Below, piece after piece: positions 33,831 through 45,373 of a DNA stretch of 64,000 nt. Position numbers and translations under genes: made by a program. How positions within the stretch are numbered: the first letter of the stretch is position 1; every line of letters starts with the position of its first letter. The stretch is from Tillus elongatus (Eukaryota; Arthropoda; Insecta; Coleoptera; Cleridae): positions 167,982,533-168,046,532 of the forward strand of contig OZ023265.1 of the NCBI GenBank assembly GCA_964006375.1. Direction: 5' to 3'. A model generated the notes under the pieces. It had not been told where the DNA came from, ran no database searches, and saw only the letters and a program-made list of their open reading frames with translations.

Positions 33831-34104
33831 ATTAGAAAGTTTCCATGTTAAGGAAACTCCATTTTGGAAAGTTTCCAGTAGGAAATTTATTTTCACTTTG
33901 AAAGTTTCCTTTAAAGTTACTGGAAATATTCACAGTAACTTTCCCTTTGTTTTTCATGTAAATGTCAACTTGTGGGCCAGTAAACAGCTGATTTGCGAAG
34001 TTAAGGTCAAGAAACTGTGAATAAGAAGAAGAAACTGATTTGTGTTGATTCAAAGAAGAAGTTTTTAAAGAAATACAAAAAAGTCGTGGTGAAACTCAAA
34101 AAAT

Positions 34105-35020
34105 CTGGACGCAGCAAGTGCCTTATGGAAATGAATTTTCATAAAAATATTTTTAATAGTAAATATGTCTAATGCAAGCAGGCATCAATCTGGTTACTGG
34201 TATAATGTATATAGTAGAAACAATGTACCATGTTTTATGAAAATAACTTATTATTTGAAAATGTACAACAATTTTCGAAAGTAAACCTTAAGTGTTCCCG
34301 AAACTGGCTTCTTGGTGAACCTTATAGGTTAATAGCAAATTGAGCTATTCAATTTTAAAGCATTTAATGAAAATTCGCTACCATAACGCACTTACTGCGT
34401 CCCGAATTTCTTTCCTTAGAAACATGCATTATATTTCGATGGAAAATGCAAAAATCCAATAAGGCGTGTTCGATTTAAAAAAAAGAGAATTTGGATCACC
34501 AATGACTTATGGGCCACCCTGTGATTGTAGAATTTTTCTTTAAGATGTAGCTCTAGACACCCTATAATTAATGTATACATTTTGTTTTTTGTATCTTGTA
34601 ACGGATATATTGAACTTTATTGATTTTTTACGAAAATTCGACAAAAATTATATATCCTAAAACGATAAACTCTATAGCTAAGGCTACAGCCAAAGCATCA
34701 GAGAAAGGGTCTATTTGAAATGAATTTTCTGGAAACATTTTAGGAAAATGAAGGACAATGGCGGTTGAAACTAAGACTTCAAGCTTTGTAAAGCATTCTT
34801 CTTGAGACATTTTCTTTCCATAGCTCCTTAGTTTCAGGTTCTTTGCCTAAATGTTGCCAATTTTGACGTTTTAAATCGCGACTTTGAGGTTTTGAGGAAA
34901 ACCCCAATTATTGTTTTTTAAATGCCCGTAACTTTTTTATCTTTTAACTTACAGAACTAAATCAATCAAGATTCAAATCACTATTTTCTTAATGAAAATT
35001 CACTAATAATAAGATTTTGA
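34105..35020 (+). mobile_element. Non-autonomous composite repeat (TIR unit plus right flank)
   Basis: A 300-bp unit (34105-34404) starts ctggacgcagcaagtgcc and ends with the inverse (cgcacttactgcgtcc), with roughly 37-bp inverted ends. It is followed by about 500 bp that also follows the same unit at 51809-52123, so the two parts travel together. It ends near 35008 in aattcactaa, the closing half of the family's terminal palindrome. No coding region. Confidence 0.75.
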
Positions 35021-35426
35021 CAGTTGTTGAGGTTTCTTTACTGAAACTAATGTGTTATGTGTTTAGGAAAAGAAATAATTTGTCTCACAATTACTTTTTA
35101 CATAGCTATCTGGCAGGTTCGACCGAATGCTTTAGGAATATTCAGTTTTTGGAGAGCAGAACTTTAAATACAAATGACGTATGTCAGAATATCACCAGTA
35201 GATCGATTTTGATAAAATCCATATTGGCGATCACTTAGGATGTTTGAGTTTTCAAAGGATTTTATGTGTGTTTGTGTTTCTTTAACGTCGGCCTATTTCC
35301 GCGACTATGGCCAATCACCGACGCTAGAGAGCAGTTTCACCTCACTATCCCGGAAATTTTGCCGAACCCCTGCCTTTCTGTAAGGAGGGTAGGGATCTTT
35401 ATTTTCGACTGTTATATTTCCAATTT

Positions 35427-35923
35427 TAGTGATGGGTCGTTATTTAATTGTCTGTTATTTTTAAACGGTTGTCGAGCCTCAACGGTAACCACCAGTTATG
35501 GATTTATAAAAATAACATGTACAAAATAACACTTTTTACACTAAACTAGAATTCGGACTCGTATATGTTTCAGTTCCACTGCAACTAAGTTCGATGAATA
35601 AACATCGGTTTTCATCGGCAACTGTTAAATTTAACTATTTAACGGGATGAATGGACATGAGACTGGGAATGATAAATATGTATGGGTTTGCTATACAGTA
35701 TAGAGCAGACTTTACTTCATAACATATTACTTAACAGGTAACACGTTATTTATACTAGTGTGCTCGCTCTCGCTCACAGCTTTGGGAATGTAGGATACTA
35801 TCGATCGACTATCCAGTTCAAAATAAGAGATATATAACTGAAGCTGTTATTTTCAACGTTTATTATGAAATAACGTAAACGGATTCAACTGTTAATAGAA
35901 AATAACGGTTTTGCACATCACTA
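35427..35923. mobile_element. hAT-like MITE
   Basis: Ends TAGTGATGGGT and ACATCACTA are inverse copies, and the subterminal regions are partly inverse too (cgttattt / aaataacg). The flanks share ccaatt, an imperfect duplication. Length 497 bp, no transposase. Confidence 0.6.
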
Positions 35924-36098
35924 CCAATTATAGACATAATTAATTGTCCTATATGGCATCGTCACTTTTGTCCATCGAATAACTGAATACTCTGTGGTTT
36001 AATACAGAAAATCTAAAATTCACGTGATGCTATGTTCTACAGTTCTAAAAATAACTGACGTCACTTATCTCTGACACCGCAAGGTATATATAGGACGA

Positions 36099-36201
<103 letters not shown>

Positions 36202-36256
36202 CATACAAAACTGAAACTGAACCCAAATGCAAATGTGGGTTTTAGGGTCCCTAGTT

Positions 36257-36614
36257 GAGAACCTTGGTGGTTCAGGGGTAAGAACGTGTGCCTCTGAACC
36301 GAAGGGTACTGGGTTCGATCTCAGGGTACTCCTTTCACTTTTTCAGTACAAACTGTAACGTTAACATCAACCGAGGTTCTGGCATTGAATTTGAGCAAGT
36401 TGAATGTCTGCACGTTCTGCCCTTCGGAGGGGGCGTAAAGCCGTCGGTCCTGTGTCCATGCGATGTTGGGCACGTGAAAGATACCTACCCTCCTTACAGA
36501 AAGGCAGGGGTTTGGCAAAATTTCCAGGATAGTGAGGTGAAACTGCTCCCTGGCGTCGGTGATTGGCCATAGTCGCGGAAATAGGCCGACGTTAAAGAAA
36601 CAAAACACACACAC
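36257..36614 (+). mobile_element. tRNA-derived SINE, family A, copy 4 (reference copy)
   Basis: 358 bp. A box tggttcagggg at 36268-36278, B box ggttcgatc at 36312-36320, a GC-rich central region, a gccgacgttaaagaaac 3' segment and a cacacaca end. A perfect 13-bp target duplication, agggtccctagtt, lies at 36244-36256 and 36615-36627. The insertion is inside the conserved tail of the (AT)n family, so it is younger than that copy. Confidence 0.96.
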
Positions 36615-37458
36615 AGGGTCCCTAGTTCGCGCTCATTTCAATAAATTTGTTTAAAATTTAACAGCCGCGTTAACCCCATTACTGAATTCTTTTCTATAAA
36701 AATTAACTAAATTATAACTTGAACTAACCTTAACAATTTGTTTAAAATGACTATTATTACTTACTTTGCTTAGATTGTTTGCAATGTATATTAATATTAT
36801 ATACATAACTCAACGATTATGGAAAAAATATATTGACTATTATAAGTATAGACTGGACAAAAGTGACTTTGAAATGCAAAAATCATAATTTTTTTGAAAA
36901 GTAAGCTACGCATTTTTATTGCAAATCCGAAAAAATATCAACAATTTTAAGTTCCATAATGAAGAAGTATTAGTTCGACTGAAATACGAATAACAAACTA
37001 AAAATCAATATTAATAAAAATAGTACCACAAGATATGTAAGTATTTGCTTTCTTCCAATATTCTTGGAAAAATCTGATTATGTCTGGTATATTACGAAAT
37101 TATTAAATGATTTATGCTTTTATAAAAAAATGGGGTATCAGAATAAATAAAATTTAAAATTTAGTTTTACTTGATAAAAATATAGAGGCCCTATTTAAAG
37201 TGACGAAGTCGTGTGCAATTCAAGATCAGTATGAAATTCCTGGTTGATCTAAATGTTACAGTATGTACTGAAAAAGTGAAAGGAGTACACTGGGATCGAA
37301 CCCAGTACCCTTCGGTTCAGAGGCACACGTTCTTACCCCTGAACCACCGAGGTTCTCCAAGGGATTTTATAAGCTCTAAATTAATAAGTTTTTCCATAAC
37401 GTAAGTATTGGAGAAGTATGGGTAGATAAGAAAATGTAATAAATATATAAATACTTAC

Positions 37459-37630
37459 TGTTCAGGTGAATATTCAATTGTGTTTCACTATTTGCGATAA
37501 TTTCACAAACATCACAAGCAAATGTTTTGCCTTTTCGTTCAACTCTCATCCGATGTTTTCTTCCTTCCATATGTCTCTGGAGAATTTTCATGCTTGTTAC
37601 TTTTATGTTGCATTCTTCACAAAATAATGG
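37459..37630 (-). CDS. Zinc-finger protein, internal exon
   Basis: Minus-strand exon with a ttttcag acceptor (37631 onward) and an AGTAAGT-type donor (gtaagtat at 37458-37451). It continues the frame of the exon at 41117-41224 in phase 0 and leaves in phase 1. It encodes 57 residues with one complete finger, CEECNIKV then HMEGRKH (C-x2-C-x12-H-x5-H), and most of a second starting FACDVCEI and ending IHLN. The x5 spacing between the histidines is that of U1/JAZ-type fingers that often bind double-stranded RNA. The exon(s) completing the second finger were not found. A gene name cannot be given. Confidence 0.65.
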
Positions 37631-37982
37631 CTGAAAAATGTAAAACATATTATACAGGGTGTAACAGATCACTATGTGTACAACCACTAGTATTTCAAAA
37701 CCTAATGGTGATATTTTGCAATTAAAAATTCTACCTATGTGAAAATATCCAAAAAGAAATATAAATTCAGCATAACATAGGTTTATTGTATGATGTACGA
37801 GAGGGTCACCATCTCGGTGCGGAACTAGGTAGTATGTTGTCAGGACAGCTCCAAATAACACAAAATGTTATAAAATAGAGACTGTGTACAACCAACTAAC
37901 AATTTTGTAAATTGTCAGCCCTGGCCCATTTATTCCCTAATATAGGAACAATGTATGTAAGGCTAGATGTATTCTCACCATA

Positions 37983-38040
37983 ATTAGAACTACAGACCGG
38001 TTTCGATCTAATTTAGAGCTCGTCAGTACGGAATACTAAT
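37983..38040 (-). ncRNA. Hammerhead ribozyme motif of the Penelope-like element
   Basis: Read on the minus strand: stem I half ATTAG (38040-38036), core CTGACGA, stem II (15 nt with one mismatch), GAAA, a loop-less palindromic stem III ACCGGT, cleavage triplet GTC ending at 37995, and the returning stem I half CTAAT (37987-37983). All invariant core bases (CUGANGA, GAAA, NUH) are present. A very short stem III is known for hammerheads of Penelope-like elements, which may act as dimers. Confidence 0.7.
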
Positions 38041-38593
38041 TGCAGCCGGCTAATTTCTTTCTAGAAAACTTTTGTGTCTTTACTAGATACAGACTTGGAG
38101 ACTACTTCTCTGGCTTCACTGTTGGTTTTCGTTGGTGAAGGACGTAGCCAGTGCGTAAGCTAACTGGAGCAAGTGGCCCTCCGAATTCTGGATGTTCTAG
38201 GATGTTCTTCAACGTTTCTGTGACTATAGTTTCACTGCTTGAGAGCATTCTCAGACAGATTAAAATTGAATTAGTACGAAATCATGACAACTACAAATAA
38301 AGATCTGTTGCTATGTTATGATATGATGTTTTGATCAAAAAATTTATCAAATTGAAAACAAAAATGAAACACAGATGACAGATGAGGCTTTCAAAATGTC
38401 TACGTGATGTATGTCAATATTTAACATAAAAATAGAACTAGCCTATAATAACTATGATAACAGTTACAACAATAAAATAACTAAACAATAACAGTATAAA
38501 AGCAGTTTCTATACAATGAAAATATCGACATACATCAACGCAATATCTTATTACAACTTTTTTGAAAGAATAGTTAAATTTATTTTCTTTGAC

Positions 38594-39565
38594 TTATTTA
38601 ATTGGAAAGAAGAATGTCCAAGAAAGGGAATTCATTAAATCAGTTTGCTCGTTTAAAACAAGGTAGGTATTGTCGTGTGTGTGCTTTTTGACTTCCAAAG
38701 CTTCAAAAAAGTCTAGTTTACGCTTGTCATTATAAAAATGTTGTGGTTGTGTGCAGTTATTTACTGTAGGTCTATGTTCGGTATCAATAATATCTTTTGC
38801 AAATGTAGATTTGTCAGCGTGGTTATTTCTAAATGCAGAAATATGTTCTTTGTATCGGGTGTTAAAATTTCTAGAAGTTTGACCTATGTAGATTGTGATA
38901 CAATGTGTACAAGCTAATTTATAAACTCCAGCTTTTGTCAGGAAACAAGATTTTTCTTTAGCGTTAAATAGTAAATCACGTGTGGTGTTGTAAGATTTAA
39001 AAGCTACCTTTGTATTTGTACAGGTATTTAAAATTTTTGAAATGTTTTCTGAAATGGTTCCAAAATAAGTTATCGAAACGTATCTGTTGTCTTCTTTGTC
39101 TCTAATATTTGGATAAATTAAATTAATCGCTAATTTGTATTCTTTTATCTCTATCATTTTATCTATTATTTTAACAGAGTAGCCATTATTAAATGCTGTT
39201 TGCTTAATTATTGAAATTTCTTTTTCAAAATTGTTTTGTGACATAGGTATTGAAAATGCACGATGTATCATAGAATGGTAGGCTGACAGCTTTTGTGAAA
39301 AAGGGTGACATGAATCGTATGGTATGGTTGTGTCAGTGTAAGTTGGTTTCCTATATATTGAAAAGTCAAATGAATTATTTTCTAACTTTCTAATCGTTAA
39401 GTCTAAAAAATTTATACAACTGTTAGCTTCTTCTTCTAAAGTAAACTTAATATTTGTGTGAAAGTTATTAATAAAATTCAAAAATTCATTTAATTCTGTA
39501 TGACTACCTTGAAAACATGCTAAAATATCATATATGTATTTGTACCAAAAGACAATATTATGCAA
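38594..39565 (-). pseudogene. Penelope-like RT / GIY-YIG endonuclease, C-terminal 323 codons
   Basis: Open from 39565 to the stop at 38594. Residues 9-15 read KYIYDIL where an active RT has the YxDD box, so a catalytic Asp is replaced by Tyr. Residues 50-200 are the RT thumb and linker. The GIY-YIG nuclease follows: GVY at 213-215, YIG at 226-228, with Arg237 and Glu240 in TRYKEH. The protein ends normally near FFFPIK. Upstream RT sequence (SLLLANIFMENLE) continues in another frame to 39631 and is then lost. The nuclease half could be intact, but the element as a whole is dead. Confidence 0.88.
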
Positions 39566-39630
39566 AAGTTATGTTAAAATTTGGTTTTCTAAGTTTTCCA
39601 TAAATATGTTGGCTAATAAAAGTGACAAAT

Positions 39631-40415
39631 TTTAACACCCGATACAAAGAACATATTTCTGCATTAGAAATAACCACGCTGACAAATCTACATTTGCAAA
39701 ACATATTATTGATACCGAACATAGACCTACAGTAAATAACCGCATACAACCACAACATTTTTATAATGACAAGCGTAAAGTAGACTTTTTTGAAGCTTTG
39801 GAAGTCAAAAAGCTCACACACGACAATAGCTACCTTGTTTTAAACGAGCAAACTGATTTAATGAATTCCCTTTCTTGGATATTCTTCTTTCTAATTAAAT
39901 AAGTCAAAGAAAATAAATTTAACTATTCTTTCAAAAAAGTTGTAATAAGATAATGAGTTGATGTATGTCTATATTTTCGTTGTATAGAGACTGCTTTTAT
40001 ACTGTTATTGTTTAGTTATTTTATTGTTGTAACTGTTATCATAGTTATTATAGGCTAGTTATATTTTTATGTTAAATATTGACATACATCACGTAGACAT
40101 TTTGAAAGCCTCATCTGTCATCTGTGTTTCATTTTGATTTTCGATTTGATCAATTTTTTGATCAAAACATCATATCATAACATAGCAACAGATCTTTATT
40201 TGTAGTTGTCATGATTTCGTACTAATTCAATTTTAATCTGTCTGAGAATGCTGTCAAGCAGCGAAACTAGTCACAGAAACGTTGAAGAACATCCTAGAAC
40301 ATCCAGAATTCGTAAGGGCCACTTGCTCCAGTTAGCTTACACGCTGGCTACGTCCTTGACCAACGAAAAGCAACAGTGAAGCCAGAGAAGTAGTCTCCAA
40401 GTCTGTATGTAGTAT
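39631..40415 (+). pseudogene. Second, inverted Penelope-like 3' fragment
   Basis: Plus-strand copy of the same element from NTRYKEHISA through the end of the nuclease (FLIK, stop near 39901) and into the 3' non-coding part. It matches the reverse complement of about 38085-38870 at high identity, so the two copies are head to head, 0.76 kb apart. It has a short deletion and stops before the hammerhead region. Confidence 0.88.
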
Positions 40416-40514
40416 GGACAAGTTTCACTAAGTAACGGCAACAACAATCAATGAATTTTGTGACTTTAATTAAATTTGTAACACAATTTTTTTAAAGAGA
40501 CTTGCAGTACTTAT

Positions 40515-40516
<2 letters not shown>

Positions 40517-40594
<78 letters not shown>
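40517..40594. repeat. (AT)n microsatellite, about 78 bp
   Basis: Lies left of a minus-orientation end of the ctggacgcagcaagtgc family (about 40739-40776). Confidence 0.97.
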
Positions 40595-40596
<2 letters not shown>

Positions 40597-41116
40597 ACCA
40601 AATTAAAATTTTCTAGCTCCAAAGAAAATAGAAACTTCTTCAAATAATCGCTAACTTGGACCACTAAAACTGGTCTTCCAGGTCTATTTAAATTTAAAGA
40701 ATTAGTTTTAATAATATACCAATAGTGTACAATTCTTATCAAAATTCACTACTATAATGCACTTGCTGCGTCTAGAACATTTCAATAATATTCTGTATCT
40801 ATTGCTAAAATACTTTTAATTTTATTAAGAGGTAAGTTGGCTTTAAAATATTTTATATTATCATAAAGATAAGGCGTATCTTTGCTTAATGAATCCTAAG
40901 ATTATTCGTTTTTAACTATTTGAGAAGAAGGCTTAGAATGAATTTTATGATATCAATTAAAATAATGTATAAATTTAAGTACTTCTTGAATATTTTTTAG
41001 TGTTGTTGCCTTTTAGGAACAAAAATAAACCGTCATGCCAACTCAGTTTTTTTAAAACCTGGTGTACAAATAATTATAAATGACTACACATTAAAATCAG
41101 ATACACTTATACCTAC

Positions 41117-41224
41117 CTTTTTTGTAAAAGCAGATTCATCATAGAACTTTTCAGGTTTATCTAGTTCTTCAACTTCATATACTTCTTGGACAGTGCTATG
41201 TATTTCTCCTGACATGTTTGTCAT
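41117..41224 (-). CDS. Zinc-finger protein, first coding exon
   Basis: Begins with ATG at 41224-41222 and ends before a perfect AAG|GTAGGT donor (41116-41111). The 36 residues are acidic and rich in Glu, Val and Tyr (VQEVYEVEELDKP), ending SAFTKK, and join in phase 0 to the finger exon at 37630. The 3486-bp intron between them carries the two Penelope-like copies and an (AT)n array. A second in-frame Met is at codon 4. Support comes from matching splice sites and phase; function is unknown beyond the fingers. Confidence 0.6.
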
Positions 41225-41680
41225 TACATAATTTGAAACAATCACAAACAGGCAAACAGCACATGCAGCGCGTTAATTCACAAAAATGGCAATATCCATC
41301 ATTTTTGAATCACAAAAAAAACTGTTGATAATTATTTTACTTTTACATTATCAATATAATTTCATTATCAATTTTCTTCCAACTTTTTCTTTACAGAAAC
41401 CTTTATTTAAATTATCAATTCATCTTATATATTTTACATAGGTACATGTATATTTGTATTATGTTGATTTTGTTGTCATTTTTTGATTGAACCTAATATT
41501 GTAGGTATAGCAGTGAACAAATCAAAATATCTTATATTCTACATAACCTGTTCAATTTTACAGCAAATTTATGTGCTATCTAAGAATTTTGCTTTTAAAT
41601 TACTACCTAGTGCTATACTTAATACTTTGTGACCGAAAGTTTTAGCAAAATACAGGATTCTTTAACTGACAACGCAAATA
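41225..41680. other. Upstream region of the zinc-finger gene
   Basis: AT-rich; would hold the promoter and 5' untranslated region of the minus-strand gene. No specific motif identified. Confidence 0.4.
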
Positions 41681-42935
41681 CAGGGTGGCACATTAAAAAC
41701 GAAACAGACCGATTTGCGTCCAGATAAAATTTTTTTTAAGAAACGCTGAAACACGTCAATTTTAATATTGAGGAGGACATATTTTGACATAAAACTCAAC
41801 TTTGTCACATCAACCCCTTAAGGGTGGTGATAACAACCCTTATATTTTAAATAGGGAACATGGGTCGACTGTTACATCATTTGAAAGCTCTTTTTTTTTC
41901 TGAATTCAGCACACTAATTTTTTTGGAAGTTTTATCAACTCGTTTAAAAATTATTCACAGTTGGAGTTGCAAGAACGTATTTCATTCATTGTGATAAGAA
42001 ATGCACTAATTAGTCAATTTTTCGTTAAAAAAAACTAAAAAACAAAACCAAACGTTCAAAAATGTTTATTCAGTTAAGTAAGTGTTCAAATTGTTGACCA
42101 CCAGCTTCCATATAAATAGTACAAATTTTGTTCGAAACGAGCTCTGACATTCTGGAGCATTTGTGGAGTTATAGACAGCATTCTTCAACAATGCGTCGTC
42201 GTAATTCTTCCAGAGACTCCGGTTCTGTGTCCAAAATTCTACTCTTTAAATGGCCCTATAGAAAAAAGTCTAAAGGAGTTAAATCCGGTGATCTAGGGGG
42301 CTACTCAATAGCACCTCTACGCCCATACCATTGCTCTGGAAACTCTCTGTTCAAAAACTCACTGACATGTTGTGAAAAATGCGGAGGAGCTCCATCTTGT
42401 TGAAACATTAATTGATTTTCTTGATCACGATCATCATTTTTAACAATGTCAATTAGTAGAGGGTAAACGATATCTTCTAGTAACCCAAATACGTTTCGCC
42501 ACTCAAATTGCCATCAAGAAAAATTGGTCCGATTAAACGATCTCCAAAAATACCAGTCCAGGCATTCAAATTCTGTGGAGTTTGAGTGTGGACTTCATGA
42601 TAATTTCTTGGATTATTATCTGCCCAATAACGACAATTATGACGATTGATTGTAGAGTTTAATAAAAACGTACACTCGTCTGAAAAACAGATATTGAGCA
42701 GAAAGTTTCCGTTATCAGCTATTCGTGCAGTCATAACTTCATAAAACTCCAGCCGCCGATCAAAATCATCTTCATTCAAACTGAAATAATAAACCGCATA
42801 TCTCTCATTCCGATAAGAAATGGTCTGATAGTCAATTTTTTGTTTACAAACCAACAAAACATTGACTATCAGCACATTTCTTATCGGAATGAGTGAAATG
42901 CGTTTTTGCATCTTCAACTGTGAATAATTTTGCAC
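41681..42935 (-). pseudogene. Tc1/mariner-superfamily transposase pseudogene
   Basis: Minus-strand coding. At 42790-42477: EDDFDRRLEFYEVM, then CFSDECTFLLN (first catalytic Asp), RYWADNNPRNY and LNAWTGIFGDRLIGPIF. In other frames downstream (42470-42100): FQQDGAPPHF (second Asp), then RSPDLTPLDFFLYGHLK (third Asp), then ESLEELRRRIVEE. This is the DDxD architecture common in insect transposases of this superfamily. The N-terminal DNA-binding part is replaced by a hairpin and unrelated codons. A terminus-like acagggtggcacatt stands at 41681; no partner end was found. Frameshifts make it inactive. Confidence 0.78.
42804..42893. repeat. Inverted repeat, 33-bp arms with 24-bp centre
   Basis: Arms 42804-42836 and 42861-42893, both containing ctcattccgataagaaatg in inverse orientation with one or two mismatches. 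It lies inside the transposase pseudogene and looks like an inverted duplication of part of its coding sequence. Confidence 0.9.
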
Positions 42936-43150
42936 AAATATTGGCTTCTCTGGTTATTTTATAGCAAAATTGTATTAGACTTCATTTAAAAGTATCACAT
43001 TATATTTTTCACATGAATATTAAAAAAGTCTGGACACAGCAAGTGCCTTAGGGAAATGAATTTTCATAAAAATGTTTTTAATAGCAAATATATTTCTTTA
43101 ATGCAAGCAGGCATCAATCTGGTTACCGGTATCTCCTATATAGAAGAAAA

Positions 43151-43546
43151 AAGTTCTGGACGCAGCAAGTGCGTTATGGTAGTGAATTTTTATTAAATGT
43201 TTCAAATTTGAATAACTCAATTTTTTATAAACTTAGAAAGTTTAATTTTTGTATGTAGTAAGGTTTTCATAAGGCAAGAAAGCCACCAAATTTAATTGAA
43301 ATAACTTTGTAATTTTCGGGGAAAAATTTTTTTTTCGAAAGAAAATTCAAAATTTAAATAACTCAATTTTCTATAAACTTAGAAAGATGAATTTTGATAC
43401 GTAGTAAGGCCTCTCCAAAGGCAACCTATCCGTTAAATTTCGTTAAAAAAGCTCTGTAATTTTCGTAGAAAAAATATTTTTTAGAAAGAAAACTCAAAAT
43501 TTTCCCGGAAAACCCTGTCCGATTTTCCTGGATATCGAACTCATCC

Positions 43547-43645
<99 letters not shown>

Positions 43646-43776
43646 ATATAAAAATTGAAACTGACCCCCGGATATGGGTTCTAGGGGTCCTAGTTCGCGC
43701 TCATTTGAAAAAAATTTGCAGTCTCACCATCGATACCTCTCTATTAGTGAATTTTTTATATAAAAATTCACTAAAA
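43151..43776 (+). mobile_element. (AT)n-bearing non-autonomous element, nested copy
   Basis: Starts near ctggacgcagcaagtgcg (43156) and ends in a palindrome where ttagtgaatt faces aattcactaa (43744-43773). Inside are two related segments with cgaaagaaaa, a word ttttcccggaaaaccctg, the (AT)n run and the conserved gttctaggggtcctag tail. There are no coding sequences. The layout (subterminal inverted word, short tandem repeat, terminal hairpin) recalls helentron-associated elements, but this is inference. Confidence 0.7.
43549..43642. repeat. (AT)n microsatellite, about 94 bp
   Basis: Internal to the nested element at 43151-43776. Confidence 0.98.
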
Positions 43777-43950
43777 ATGTACCATATTTTATCACAATTA
43801 CTTATTGTTTGAAAATGTGCAAAATTTTTCCGAAAATACATTTAAAATGTTGGTATTAGCCAACAAACCTTAGGTTAATATCAAATTGAGTTATTGAAAT
43901 TTGAAGGATTTAATGAAAATTCGCTACCAAAACGCACTTACTGGGTCTCC

Positions 43951-44560
<610 letters not shown>

Positions 44561-44615
44561 TTGACACTGGTAGAAACTGGTTTATAGGTATAGGAGATCT
44601 AGTATGTCTGAGTCG

Positions 44616-44819
44616 AAAAGCGCCTCCGTGGCCGTGCGGGAAAGTCGATTCAGACTTTCCAATACGGACTCGGGGGTCGACGGTTCGATCCTCACCGGCG
44701 GCGGATGATTTTTCAAAAATCACTGTCGTTGAGATCGAGCTCAAGGTGGAGGGTAGGTTAGTTTAGATGAGCAAAAAGGGTCAGCAATGGCCTAATTGCC
44801 AGTAAGCATCTTACCTTTT
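44616..44819 (+). mobile_element. tRNA-derived SINE, family B
   Basis: 204 bp, a different SINE from family A. The head resembles a serine/leucine-type tRNA: A box tggccgtgcgg (44629-44639), B box ggttcgatc (44682-44690), and near-complementary acceptor-like ends gcctccg and cggcggc. A perfect 13-bp target duplication, tatgtctgagtcg, flanks it (44603-44615 and 44820-44832). Confidence 0.9.
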
Positions 44820-44820
44820 T

Positions 44821-44868
44821 ATGTCTGAGTCGTTACCTAACAACGGAACATTTGATATCATTGCCCAG
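44821..44868 (+). other. Candidate short first coding exon next to the SINE
   Basis: ATG followed by 15 codons (MSESLPNNGTFDIIAQ) and a perfect CAG|GTAAGT donor at 44869. A possible partner exon begins at 44936 after a tttcaatttcag acceptor and runs in phase to a TAA at 45023-45025. The first 12 bases are the SINE target duplication, so the same ATG also stands before the SINE at 44604. I do not recognise the product. It could be a real small gene, a pseudogene or chance. Confidence 0.3.
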
Positions 44869-45224
44869 GTAAGTTACAAGTTGTATCTGACGTTTATTGT
44901 TTATTATTACATCGGTTATCTGTTTTCAATTTCAGTTGACAAATTATTTGTGTTATTTGGGAATTTTAATATACAAGTGCAAATTATTTCTTTACGATTT
45001 TATTCATGTTAGTAGGGTGGACTAAACAGTGTTTGTGATGGTGGTCAACAGATATAATAGTTCGAAGCTTTACAAAAAGGCCTGATATGCAACAGGTTAG
45101 TTATTTTCTCTCTGATGCTTTGGCGGTAGTTTTATTTAAGTTTATGGTTTAACGGTCTATAATTTTTAGCTAATTTTCATACAAAAAATTCGTAATTTAG
45201 AAGACCGCGACTTTAGAATTTTAA

Positions 45225-45305
45225 AAAGATTTCTTCAAATGAGCGCAAACTAGGCCCCCTAGAATCCACATCCGGGTTTACGTTCAGTTTTTATCTATTT
45301 ACATA
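45225..45305 (-). mobile_element. Tail fragment of the (AT)n-bearing family
   Basis: Inverse copy of the conserved tail: ttcaaatgagcgcaaact, then ggccccctagaatcc and catccggg. No AT run remains. Confidence 0.7.
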
Positions 45306-45373
45306 TAAACAGGGTGACGCATTTCTACGGTAAAGCCCAATATAATTATTATTATACAAGAGACGAGAAAAAA

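Larger units (their letters stand above)
37930..39631 (-). mobile_element. Penelope-like element, 5'-truncated, minus orientation
   Basis: Holds the end of the reverse transcriptase, the GIY-YIG endonuclease and a 3' non-coding region with a hammerhead motif. Its 5' side stops at about 39631, inside the RT (SLLLANIFMENLE), where an inverted second copy begins. It lies in the intron of the zinc-finger gene. Confidence 0.88.
43030..43950 (+). mobile_element. TIR unit of the composite family, split by a nested element
   Basis: The left half (43030-43150) and right half (43777-43950) together match the 300-bp unit at 34105-34404. The break falls at the matching interior position, and the 626 bp between them is a separate element of the same broader family. 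Confidence 0.8.

Noticed and set aside
36257..36330. Functional tRNA gene suggested by A and B boxes (also at 44616-44700)
   Set aside because: No consistent cloverleaf; both are heads of SINEs with target duplications.
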